Translations under genes and position numbers: made by a program
Notes under the pieces: generated by a model
The model's database searches: none
The model's input: the letters and a program-made list of their open reading frames with translations, nothing else
Told to the model about the DNA's origin: nothing
In this document: positions 1 through 7,311 of the stretch, one piece after another
How positions within the stretch are numbered: the first letter of the stretch is position 1
Layout of the letters: each line of letters starts with the position of its first letter
Assembly: GCA_900539455.1 (NCBI GenBank)
Contig: UQCD01000022.1
Location: forward strand, 1 to 37,338
DNA: 37,338 bases
Reading direction: 5' to 3'
DNA from: an uncultured Eubacteriales bacterium
Lineage (GTDB): Bacteria > Bacillota > Clostridia > Lachnospirales > Lachnospiraceae

Positions 1-790
1 AGGTAAGAGATTTGTTTAAAACAATTTGTACAATCATCATAGCAAGCTGGTTAAAACAAGGAGTAGCACCTAGAGAAGCAATTCTGGTTAAATACTTAGT
101 CTTTGGAATAAAGTAGGAAGGCTTTAATGGAGCTGTTTTATAGCGTGCAAGATAAGCGATAACCATTATAGCTGAAATTATCTGACCGATTATAGTTGCA
201 AGGGCAGCACCAGTCATATCCATATCAAGACCATATATAAAAATAGGGTCTAAAATTGTATTAACAATAGCACCTGTTAAATTACAAAGCATCGAATAGG
301 TTGGACTTCCGTCAGCTCGAATAAGATTACTGCCTCCACTACACATAATAACGAAGGGAAAACCAATAGCTACGACTCGTGTGTACTCAATAGCATAGTC
401 GTAAACATTTTTTGGACAGCCGAAAATATTTAAAATCTGTGGCAAAAATAACGCTACTATGCCTAAAAGAATCACACCACATATTGTCATAAGGGATAAA
501 GCATTGCCTACATAGTGCATAGCTTTCTCTTTATCGCCTCTGCCGAGTGTAAGGTTAAAGGCAGCAGCACCGCCTATTCCACAAAGAAGGGCAATGGCAA
601 TACAAGAGGTGCTAAGTGGAAAAACAATATTTGTAGCAGCATTACCTAAGGTTCCAATTTTTTGACCTATAAAGAACTGGTCAACTATGTTGTATAAAGC
701 CATTACCAACATAGAAATAATACTAGGAATGGCAAATTGCATAAGAAGCTTAGTTTCCTTTACTTCTCCCAGTTTGTTTTTAGAGTTCAT
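1..790 (-). CDS. MATE family efflux transporter, N-terminal part (truncated by window edge)
   Basis: The minus-strand frame begins at ATG 788-790, preceded by a GAGGA ribosome-binding site, and runs open off the left edge, so about 263 N-terminal residues are visible. The protein starts MNSKNKLGEVKETKLLMQFA and then shows hydrophobic helices typical of the multidrug and toxic-compound extrusion family. Family-typical stretches include ALYNIVDQFFIGQ near residues 32-44, GIGGAAAFN near 71-79, and MCSGGSNLIRADG near 148-160. MATE proteins export drugs or metabolites across the cytoplasmic membrane in exchange for Na+ or H+. Usual length is about 450 residues, so roughly 190 are missing. The substrate cannot be predicted. 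A convergent or same-strand partner to the left is not visible. Confidence 0.9.
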   Translation of the reverse strand, partial: MNSKNKLGEVKETKLLMQFAIPSIISMLVMALYNIVDQFFIGQKIGTLGNAATNIVFPLSTSCIAIALLCGIGGAAAFNLTLGRGDKEKAMHYVGNALSLMTICGVILLGIVALFLPQILNIFGCPKNVYDYAIEYTRVVAIGFPFVIMCSGGSNLIRADGSPTYSMLCNLTGAIVNTILDPIFIYGLDMDMTGAALATIIGQIISAIMVIAYLARYKTAPLKPSYFIPKTKYLTRIASLGATPCFNQLAMMIVQIVLNKSLT

Positions 791-886
791 AATATATCCT
801 CATCTTTCTTAATAGTAATTTGCGCATAAAATAATTTGGCATTTGTGAAACTATATATTTTATAAATACAAAACTATATTAATAAA

Positions 887-1549
887 TTAAATAATATCTA
901 AGGCTGATTTTGCGTTTTTAAGCCGTTCATTGAAAATATCATAAAAATCTACATCTTTCCTGAAGGGGGTTAGGTAGAACATATTTAAAATAAACATTGT
1001 GATTTGCTTTATATTAGCTTCACTTTCTGTAGCCAGCTTTTCCTGTACAGCTAATAAAAAATAGTGCCAGCTACATATAAAGTCGTGATTTTTGTTAATA
1101 TCTTCACTATCTATCCAGTTTTTTATTTTAACCTTTGACTTTGGCTCTTTTTTACATTCGTTTATTTGCAAAACATACTTATAGTCTTTGTTTTCGTATA
1201 CTCTGGCAAGTGGAAAAATTCTGCACAAGCCACTTCTATAGGAATGTATAGAGCAGCGCCCATTTGAGTCGAGGAAAGGACATTTGTTTTCACTATTCAT
1301 TTTAATATTAGGTAAGATTGTGCCGTCCACCATATTAAGCTCGATTTTATCCAGCAATAATTGTTCAAAGGTACAGTTAGTTCCAATAGTAAGCCTGTGG
1401 ACATCTAATGGGTCTAATATAATGGAAGCACCCATATTTTCACAACAACTATGACAGCCATTGCAATTATCACAGAATACTTTTGCTAAATCATTGGTGT
1501 TATAAAATTTTCCGTCGGTAATTTCTGATAAATCAATATCTCTTTTCAT
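887..1549 (-). CDS. YkgJ-like cysteine-cluster protein (putative zinc/iron chelating)
   Basis: A 220-residue protein with two cysteine groups: C26, C29, C32, C35 and C36 near the N-terminus (FCDNCNGCHSCCENMG), then C90, C99 and C109 (KCPFLDSNGRCSIHSYRSG). This is the YkgJ/COG0727 pattern, once called Fe-S oxidoreductase and now put in a zinc- or iron-binding cysteine-cluster family that includes flagellin N-methylase FliB. The biochemical role here is unknown. The open frame extends upstream to 1648, but I chose ATG 1547-1549. A TAAGGAG ribosome-binding site lies just before it, and the probable promoter (1612-1640) lies inside the longer frame, so the upstream hydrophobic extension would not be transcribed. 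It is separated from the MATE gene by 96 bases. Confidence 0.82.
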   Translation of the reverse strand: MKRDIDLSEITDGKFYNTNDLAKVFCDNCNGCHSCCENMGASIILDPLDVHRLTIGTNCTFEQLLLDKIELNMVDGTILPNIKMNSENKCPFLDSNGRCSIHSYRSGLCRIFPLARVYENKDYKYVLQINECKKEPKSKVKIKNWIDSEDINKNHDFICSWHYFLLAVQEKLATESEANIKQITMFILNMFYLTPFRKDVDFYDIFNERLKNAKSALDII

Positions 1550-1611
1550 AAGACTCCTTAATAGTATGTAAGCTTTTTTTAATTCTAACGAAATTTGACA
1601 AAATAATATAA

Positions 1612-1640
1612 ATAATAGTACAAAAAAAGCCACTTTGCAA
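1612..1640 (-). promoter_or_regulatory. Sigma-A promoter for the YkgJ-like gene
   Basis: Read on the minus strand, TTGCAA (1635-1640), a 17-base spacer and TATTAT (1612-1617) form a good -35/-10 pair. Transcription would begin near 1605, leaving a leader of about 55 bases before ATG 1549. Confidence 0.6.
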
Positions 1641-1689
1641 TAATTCAAAATAAAAAACAGACAAAATTGTCACTTCCTATAATTGAGGG

Positions 1690-1717
1690 TTGATTTAAAA
1701 ATGAAAAGGATTATACT
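1690..1717 (+). promoter_or_regulatory. Sigma-A promoter for the DUF815 ATPase gene
   Basis: TTGATT (1690-1695), a 16-base spacer and TATACT (1712-1717) precede the gene at 1773. It is divergent from the YkgJ-like promoter. Confidence 0.55.
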
Positions 1718-1772
1718 AGACAGAAAAAGAAAAAAATAAAAGAAAAAGCCAGAGAGCTTTAGGAGGCACACT

Positions 1773-3089
1773 ATGAATGATATAGTTTCAAAACTTTTAT
1801 TATATGGAGATATGGATAAGGATAGTATTTTAATGGAGTTGTGCAACATATGCAGAGAAGTAAAAAAGGAAAACTTTGAAAAGGATATATTAGTTACAAA
1901 TATATATAAACAGATTAAAAGATTACTAGAGGTGGCTACAGATTACGCCTTTGATAAAAATTTGTGGCACAATTATCTTACATATTTATTAATTACAAAT
2001 GAAAATCCTTTTTCAATTACCTGTGAAAAGGTTGGGGCAAAGGATGGAAGTGTAAATGTATTTGCAAAAAATGACTTCAAAATATTTAAGCAATTATTTG
2101 ACTATGATTTTTCATACATAGAAGAAAAGCTCGGAATAGATTGCTTTTCGGTAGTTACAAATTACCATGCTATTGTAAAACCAGAGCTTATGTATAACAG
2201 AAATGTAAGTGAAAAGGTAAGAGCACTTAGCGAAAAACTTGAAAACACAAAAAATGAAGATGAATTTTTTAATATTATCACAGGCTTTTACAAGGATTAC
2301 GGAATTGGTATGTTCGGTTTGAATAAGGCATTTAGAATTAAGAGTGATGAAGGTGGAAATATAAGCTTTATTCCAATTAATAATATGGATAAGGTAGTAT
2401 TGTCTGACCTTATTGGCTATGAAATCCAGAAGAAAAAGCTGGTTGATAATACAAGGGCGTTCGTTGAGGGCAGAAAAGCAAATAACTGCCTGTTATTTGG
2501 TGATAGTGGTACAGGTAAGTCTACAAGTATTAAGGCTATAGTTAATGAGTTTTATGGTGACGGACTTAGAATGATAGAGATTTATAAGCACCAGTTTAAG
2601 GATTTATCAAATCTTATTGCCACAATTAAAAATAGAAATTACAAGTTTATTATTTATATGGACGATTTGTCCTTTGAGGAATTTGAAATTGAATACAAAT
2701 TCCTTAAGGCTGTTATTGAAGGCGGCGTAGAAACAAAGCCAGACAATATTTTAATTTATGCAACCTCTAACAGAAGACATCTTATTAAGGAAAACTGGAG
2801 CGACAGAGATGATGTTCAGGTGGATAATGGTATGCACAAGTCTGATACAATGCAGGAAAAATTATCATTAGTTAATAGATTTGGTGTAACTATTAATTAC
2901 TCTAAGCCTAGCCAGAAGGAATACTTTGATATGGTTATTGAGCTGGCACACAGACTTGATATTAGAATGTCTGATGAGGAACTTAAGAATCAGGCAAATG
3001 CCTGGGAGCTTAGCCATGGTGGAATTTCAGGCAGAACAGCCAGCCAGTTTATAAATTACATTAGTGGAACAGTGGAAAAGCAAAATTAA
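1773..3089 (+). CDS. DUF815 family AAA+ ATP-binding protein
   Basis: A 438-residue protein with a poorly conserved N-terminal half and a C-terminal P-loop ATPase domain. Walker A is GDSGTGKST at residues 243-251, Walker B is FIIYMDD at about 292-298, and a sensor-like ATSNRRHL follows at 330-337. This matches the DUF815/COG2607 group of uncharacterised AAA+ ATPases, whose members in Firmicutes are typically around 430 residues. Family function is unknown, so only ATP binding and hydrolysis are supported. AGGAGG precedes ATG 1773. The gene has its own promoter and terminator, so it is monocistronic. Confidence 0.88.
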   Translation: MNDIVSKLLLYGDMDKDSILMELCNICREVKKENFEKDILVTNIYKQIKRLLEVATDYAFDKNLWHNYLTYLLITNENPFSITCEKVGAKDGSVNVFAKNDFKIFKQLFDYDFSYIEEKLGIDCFSVVTNYHAIVKPELMYNRNVSEKVRALSEKLENTKNEDEFFNIITGFYKDYGIGMFGLNKAFRIKSDEGGNISFIPINNMDKVVLSDLIGYEIQKKKLVDNTRAFVEGRKANNCLLFGDSGTGKSTSIKAIVNEFYGDGLRMIEIYKHQFKDLSNLIATIKNRNYKFIIYMDDLSFEEFEIEYKFLKAVIEGGVETKPDNILIYATSNRRHLIKENWSDRDDVQVDNGMHKSDTMQEKLSLVNRFGVTINYSKPSQKEYFDMVIELAHRLDIRMSDEELKNQANAWELSHGGISGRTASQFINYISGTVEKQN

Positions 3090-3091
3090 TT

Positions 3092-3137
3092 AAAAAAGGT
3101 TCTGCAAAGCATAGATATATGCAACAGAACCTTTTTC
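3092..3137 (+). terminator. Intrinsic terminator after the DUF815 gene
   Basis: The arm AAAAAAGGTTCTG (3092-3104) pairs with CAGAACCTTTTT (3125-3136). The 3' arm ends in a T run, giving a Rho-independent terminator. Confidence 0.88.
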
Positions 3138-3179
3138 GTTAAATGTTGGTAAAAAGATAGTAATATGGGCAAAAAGTTG

Positions 3180-3208
3180 TTTTCACACAGAAAAAATTAG
3201 GCTATAAT
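3180..3208 (+). promoter_or_regulatory. Promoter for mgtE
   Basis: A consensus TATAAT lies at 3203-3208 with a weaker TTTTCA -35 at 3180-3185 (17-base spacer). The leader is only about 55 bases, too short for an M-box magnesium riboswitch. Confidence 0.55.
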
Positions 3209-3266
3209 ATATATAAAATATGTGGATATACATTTTCACAAATACTTATAAAAATCGGAGGCAGAC

Positions 3267-4691
3267 ATGGAAAACAACGAAGAATTAGATGATGAAGAAA
3301 CAAGAGATGCAAGTTTGCCCAAGCGAGATTTTAAAAGTGAAATTGTAAATATTATTAAAGGTAATCATAGTGATGATGAGGTGCGTGACTTAATTCAGGA
3401 TTACCATGACAATGACATTGCGGCAGCCTTAGAGTGCCTTACTACAGAGGAGCGTAAGCGGTTTTACAGAATTATTGGTGCAGAGGAAATATCTGACATT
3501 TTTGCATATTTAGACAATGTAGAGGACTACATTGAAGAATTAGATACAGAAAAAGCAGCGGATATTATCGAGGAAATGGATGCTGATGATGCTATCGATT
3601 TGCTTGATGAGTTAGAGGATGATAAAAGAGAAGAAATCATGCAGCTGTTGGATGATGATGCTCAAAAGGATATAAATCTTATTCAGTCCTATGACGATGA
3701 AATGATTGGTAGTATGATGAGCACCAATTATGTATCTATTGGCAAAAATCTTTCTATAAAACAGGCTATGCGTTCATTAGTGGAGCAGGCGGCTGACAAT
3801 GACAACATAACCACGATTTATGCCCTAAATGAGGATAAAACCTTTTATGGGGCAATAGAGCTTAGAGATTTGGTAGTAGCCAGAGAGGGTACACCACTTG
3901 ACGAAATAATTGCTACCTCTTATCCAAGATTATATGCAAGGGAAACTATTACAGAATGTATAGAACAGTTAAAGGATTACTCAGAGGACTCTATCCCGGT
4001 ATTAGATGATGAGAGCAGACTTATTGGTGTTATTACTGCCAATGATATTGTTGAGGCAGTAGATGATGAAATGAGTGAAGACTATGCAAAGCTTGCTGGT
4101 ATGACCGAGAAAAGTGACTTAGACGAAACTATTTTTGACGGTATGAGAAAAAGACTTCCCTGGCTGATAGTTCTTTTGGGACTAGGTCTTTGTGTATCAT
4201 CAGTTATAGGTATGTTTGAAAAGGTAATATCAGGACTTACCATAATAGTCTTTTTCCAGTCACTTATTCTTAGTATGGCAGGAAATGTGGGAACACAATC
4301 CTTAGCTGTTACTATCAGAGTGTTAATGGACGAAAATCTTACAGTAAAGGATAAATGGGGGCTTATAGGCAGAGAAATCAGAATAGGCTTCTGTAATGGT
4401 TTGTTGCTTGGCATACTATCCTTTATATTTATAGGAACATATATTACCTTTGTAAAAGGCTACAATCCGGCTACCGGATTTTTAGTTTCTGGCTGTATCG
4501 GTGTGGCTATGCTTGTGGCAATGACTATATCCAGCTTTACTGGAACAGTTGTTCCAATGATTTTTAAATATTTAAAAACAGACCCGGCAGTTGCGTCTGG
4601 ACCACTTATTAGTACAATCAACGATTTCGTTGCTGCAACGACCTATTACGGGCTTGCATGGATTTTACTAATAAATATATTTAATGTATAA
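3267..4691 (+). CDS. mgtE: Magnesium transporter MgtE
   Basis: A 474-residue MgtE-type Mg2+ channel. The first ~140 residues are the acidic N domain, with repeated helices such as EKAADIIEEMDADDAIDLL. Two CBS domains follow (about 145-275; SYDDEMIGSMMSTNYVSI and GVITANDIVEAVDDE). A five-helix membrane domain starts near residue 295 with the pore-family signatures QSLILSMAGNVGTQSLA and SFTGTVVPMIFK. In characterised MgtE the cytosolic N and CBS domains bind Mg2+ and close the pore when magnesium is plentiful. Length fits the family (about 450). Ribosome-binding site CGGAGGCAG precedes ATG 3267. It has its own promoter and terminator. Confidence 0.96.
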   Translation: MENNEELDDEETRDASLPKRDFKSEIVNIIKGNHSDDEVRDLIQDYHDNDIAAALECLTTEERKRFYRIIGAEEISDIFAYLDNVEDYIEELDTEKAADIIEEMDADDAIDLLDELEDDKREEIMQLLDDDAQKDINLIQSYDDEMIGSMMSTNYVSIGKNLSIKQAMRSLVEQAADNDNITTIYALNEDKTFYGAIELRDLVVAREGTPLDEIIATSYPRLYARETITECIEQLKDYSEDSIPVLDDESRLIGVITANDIVEAVDDEMSEDYAKLAGMTEKSDLDETIFDGMRKRLPWLIVLLGLGLCVSSVIGMFEKVISGLTIIVFFQSLILSMAGNVGTQSLAVTIRVLMDENLTVKDKWGLIGREIRIGFCNGLLLGILSFIFIGTYITFVKGYNPATGFLVSGCIGVAMLVAMTISSFTGTVVPMIFKYLKTDPAVASGPLISTINDFVAATTYYGLAWILLINIFNV

Positions 4692-4718
4692 ATTAAAAAA
4701 TTTAATAAACTAAATGTT

Positions 4719-4763
4719 AAAAGGTGGAAAAATAATGAAATTTGTTGATTTTTTCACCTTTTC
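4719..4763 (+). terminator. Intrinsic terminator after mgtE
   Basis: AAAAGGTG (4719-4726) pairs with CACCTTTT (4755-4762). The stem can be lengthened by A-rich and T-rich flanks with a bulged G. Confidence 0.65.
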
Positions 4764-4767
4764 TTAG

Positions 4768-4796
4768 TGGAAAACATAGTAAATATGTACTATAAT
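4768..4796 (+). promoter_or_regulatory. Promoter for the 23-codon small ORF
   Basis: TATAAT at 4791-4796 with TGGAAA at 4768-4773 (17-base spacer). It lies between the mgtE terminator and the small ORF. Confidence 0.55.
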
Positions 4797-4823
4797 ATTA
4801 AAAAATGTATCTAGGAGGAAGAT

Positions 4824-4895
4824 ATGTTTACAACTGACAGAAGATTAGTATCTCCAGCACAAAAGGGAAGATATTCAGACTTTTTTGCTTCATAA
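4824..4895 (+). CDS. Small ORF, 23 residues, unknown function (possible small protein or leader peptide)
   Basis: ATG 4824-4826 follows CTAGGAGGAAGAT, one of the best ribosome-binding sites in the window, and the frame ends at TAA 4893-4895. The peptide begins MFTTDRRLVSPAQ and ends YSDFFAS. It is basic-polar with an aromatic end, no signal peptide and no membrane segment. A TATAAT promoter lies 28 bases upstream of the ATG, and another TATAAT (4902-4907) follows the stop. I do not recognise the sequence. It could be a real small protein, a leader peptide affecting the nuclease-alkyltransferase gene that starts 87 bases downstream, or a decayed gene start. Confidence 0.5.
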   Translation: MFTTDRRLVSPAQKGRYSDFFAS

Positions 4896-4982
4896 AGGTT
4901 GTATAATATATATGCTTAGAAAATATATAAAAGCTTATAATGTATAGGTTTTGCATTAAAAAAATTAAAAAAAGGAAAGACT

Positions 4983-6080
4983 ATGAAAGAGCTTTATGAC
5001 AAGGATATGCGTGAAGCTCTCTTTTCTTATTTTGAGGACTCTATGAAAAAGGTCAGATTTATAGAGGAAATCAATATGGGAAAAAGCAGAGCAGATGCTA
5101 TAATGATAACTGAGGATGGGATAATTGGATTTGAATTTAAAAGCGATAAGGACTCCCTTGCACGACTTAGCAGGCAAATAGTAGACTATGATAAATATTA
5201 TGATAAAAATTATCTGGTGGTAGGAAAGCATTTTGAAAAAAAGGCGCAGGAAAATATTCCGGATTACTGGGGAATAATAACCGTATATGAAGAGGAAAGT
5301 GAAGCTGCTGAAGTAAAAAATGGAGAAAATGAAACAGAAAATAGAGTAGATAACAAATCGGAAAATAAAATAGTAGCCAGGATTATTAGAGAGGCTGGTT
5401 TAACCCCTTACGATAATCTTAGAAGACAGCTTGGCTTTTTGTGGCGAAATGAGCTGATAAGCCTTGTAAAGAAATATAAGCTGGGTGGAGTATCTGACAA
5501 AAATAAGGCAAAGCTGGCAGCAGTTTTATACAAAAATATAGATAAGGCTGCTCTTAAAAGTGAGCTTTTAAACCAGATGTTTGAGCGAGAATATCCAAAG
5601 GTGTTTTATTATATTTATAGTACCCCTATTAGAAAAATCACCTTTGTTACCAATGGTTATGTAATTAGCCGGATATATCTAAGAGAAATAAAGACAGCAG
5701 GGGAGGATGAAAAAACTGTAAATAATATGGAACTGCATAAAAATATTAAACAGCAGATGGACCAATATTTTAAGGGAGAAAGATTTGAGTTTGATTTGCC
5801 CTTAGAAAAGGTACGGTGTAATGCCTTTTCCAGAAAGGTATATGAGGAATTAAAAAAGATACCTTATGGGGAAACCAGAACCTATGGAGAAATTGCAAAG
5901 GCTGTGGGAAAAGAAAAGGCATACAGGGCAGTGGGCAATGCCAATAATAAAAATCCTTTTCCAATTATTGTACCTTGCCACAGGGTAATAGGAGCGAATG
6001 GGAGTTTAACAGGCTATGCTGGTGGTGTTGATTTTAAGAAAATGTTATTATCTATTGAAAAAGGAGCTGTTAGAAAATGA
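4983..6080 (+). CDS. Fusion: sce7726/PD-(D/E)XK-like domain plus O6-alkylguanine DNA alkyltransferase
   Basis: A 365-residue two-domain protein. Residues 1 to about 100 look like a PD-(D/E)XK nuclease fold of the sce7726 type: GKSRAD (D38), then GFEFKSDKD with E51 and K53, then SRQIVDYDKYYDKNYLVVG. A charged linker (about 105-130) leads to a helical part up to about 210. The C-terminal 150 residues are a full alkyltransferase: PYGETRTYGEIA, the arginine-finger region YRAVGNANNKNP and active-site PCHR, with Cys332 (codon 5976-5978) the alkyl acceptor. Such enzymes restore O6-alkylguanine in a single suicide transfer. Whether the first domain cuts, only binds DNA, or is inactive is unknown. Ribosome-binding site AGGAAAG precedes the ATG, and the stop overlaps the next gene. 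Confidence 0.82.
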   Translation: MKELYDKDMREALFSYFEDSMKKVRFIEEINMGKSRADAIMITEDGIIGFEFKSDKDSLARLSRQIVDYDKYYDKNYLVVGKHFEKKAQENIPDYWGIITVYEEESEAAEVKNGENETENRVDNKSENKIVARIIREAGLTPYDNLRRQLGFLWRNELISLVKKYKLGGVSDKNKAKLAAVLYKNIDKAALKSELLNQMFEREYPKVFYYIYSTPIRKITFVTNGYVISRIYLREIKTAGEDEKTVNNMELHKNIKQQMDQYFKGERFEFDLPLEKVRCNAFSRKVYEELKKIPYGETRTYGEIAKAVGKEKAYRAVGNANNKNPFPIIVPCHRVIGANGSLTGYAGGVDFKKMLLSIEKGAVRK

Positions 6081-6736
6081 ACAAAGAATATCTGCTTAAA
6101 GAGTTATCAGATAAAGCTATAGAGGAAATTTACTATGAGCATATGACATGTGATTTCCCAGAGTCTGAGCTTAAGCCACTTAAATTGCTATTAGATTGTA
6201 AGAAAATGGACTTGTATAAATGCTTTGGCTTATTCGATGGTGATAAGCTTTTAGCATATAGCTATTTTGCCAATGACCCGGATAAGAAAATAATACTTTT
6301 AGATTATCTGGCAGTTGTAAAAAATATGAGAAATGCTGGTTATGGAAGTAGTATGCTTTCAAAAACACGAGAATATTTTATGGAAAATTCTACTGTAGAA
6401 AAGGTTATTATTGAAGCTGAAAGTATTGAAACTTCAACAAATGAGGAGGAAAGAAATATTAGACAAAGAAGAATAGCCTTTTATAAAAAGAATGGTTTGG
6501 TACAACAGCAGTTCAAGACAAAGGTATTTGGAACTGAATTTACAATTTTACTGCTTGATGTACAAAATAACGGTGAAGTAAGTGTAAGTAACAATACAAA
6601 GAATAGTAATACAAGGATAGATGAAAAGAAAATGCCTGAAAAAAATAATGAAGCAGAAATTATAGAGGGCTATCAAAAAATATATAAAGCTATACTTACA
6701 AAAGAAATGTATGACAAAAATGTATTCATATTGTAA
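6077..6736 (+). CDS. GNAT family N-acetyltransferase
   Basis: A 219-residue protein whose ATG overlaps the stop of the alkyltransferase fusion by 4 bases (ATGA), so the two are translationally coupled. The GNAT core is visible: a first strand pair (FGLFDGDKLLAYSYFA), motif A with the acetyl-CoA loop RNAGYGS at about residues 88-94, then YKKNGLV near the end of the domain. About 60 low-complexity, Asn/Lys-rich residues follow the core. The acceptor substrate cannot be predicted. Coupling to a DNA-alkylation repair gene hints at a shared stress role, but this is inference only. Confidence 0.82.
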   Translation: MNKEYLLKELSDKAIEEIYYEHMTCDFPESELKPLKLLLDCKKMDLYKCFGLFDGDKLLAYSYFANDPDKKIILLDYLAVVKNMRNAGYGSSMLSKTREYFMENSTVEKVIIEAESIETSTNEEERNIRQRRIAFYKKNGLVQQQFKTKVFGTEFTILLLDVQNNGEVSVSNNTKNSNTRIDEKKMPEKNNEAEIIEGYQKIYKAILTKEMYDKNVFIL

Positions 6737-6770
6737 AAGGCAAAAGAACAATTTAGTTAATTAAAATACT

Positions 6771-6798
6771 ATGAAAAATAAGTTATAAATGATATAAT
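6771..6798 (+). promoter_or_regulatory. Extended -10 promoter for the double dehydratase operon
   Basis: TGA-TATAAT (TATAAT at 6793-6798) has an extended -10. The -35 is a weak ATGAAA at 6771-6776. Confidence 0.6.
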
Positions 6799-6833
6799 GA
6801 AGTTTACTTACGAAAATTTAAGGAGGCATACAA

Positions 6834-7310
6834 ATGGGAAAAATCTTTAAATTCCATACAGATGTTGATACTGACCAGATTATTGCGTCACAGTATCTGC
6901 TCTTTCCAACTATTGATGAAATGAAAATACATACCTTTGAATCATTAGACCCGGAGTTTGCAAAAAAGGTTAAGCCGGGAGATTATGTTGTTGCAGCAGA
7001 AAACTTTGGTTGTGGTTCATCAAGGGAGCAGGCACCAAGTGTACTTAAGGCTCTAGGCGTTAAGGCAGTAGTTGCAAAATCCTTTGCCCGTATATTTTAC
7101 AGAAATGCCATTAATATTGGATTACCAGTTATAGTATGCAAGGAACTATATGATGTTGCAGATGACGGTGCTGAAATGGAACTGTCACTTACAGACGGTA
7201 TAGTAAAATTAGGAGATAAACAGTTAAGCTGTACAAAGTTGCCACCATATATGCAGGGGATTTTGGATCAGGGTGGACTTATTGCATCATTAAATAAGGA
7301 GGAAGCATAA
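6834..7310 (+). CDS. LeuD-family hydro-lyase small subunit, copy 1
   Basis: A 158-residue swivel-domain subunit of the isopropylmalate isomerase/homoaconitase family. It carries VDTDQI at 11-16 and the family signature FGCGSSREQAP at 58-68. The substrate-specificity loop after DTDxI reads SQYLLFPT (19-26), unlike the second copy (TEYLALKT). The large subunit follows immediately, giving small-large order, the reverse of classical leuC-leuD. AAGGAGGC precedes ATG 6834. Candidate reactions are isopropylmalate isomerisation (leucine), citramalate isomerisation (isoleucine), homoaconitate or dimethylmaleate hydration. Sequence alone does not decide, and no leuA or leuB is in the window. Confidence 0.85.
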   Translation: MGKIFKFHTDVDTDQIIASQYLLFPTIDEMKIHTFESLDPEFAKKVKPGDYVVAAENFGCGSSREQAPSVLKALGVKAVVAKSFARIFYRNAINIGLPVIVCKELYDVADDGAEMELSLTDGIVKLGDKQLSCTKLPPYMQGILDQGGLIASLNKEEA

Positions 7311-7311
7311 T

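Noticed and set aside
1550..1648. N-terminal hydrophobic extension (signal anchor) of the YkgJ-like protein
   Set aside because: The stretch has no ribosome-binding site at its ATG and overlaps the likely promoter; the start at 1549 has a good site.
3209..3266. M-box magnesium riboswitch before mgtE
   Set aside because: The leader after the predicted start is about 55 bases, far too short, and no M-box consensus is seen.
4082..4414. Minus-strand frame inside mgtE
   Set aside because: It lies wholly opposite a well-conserved transporter gene and shows no recognisable protein or ribosome-binding site.
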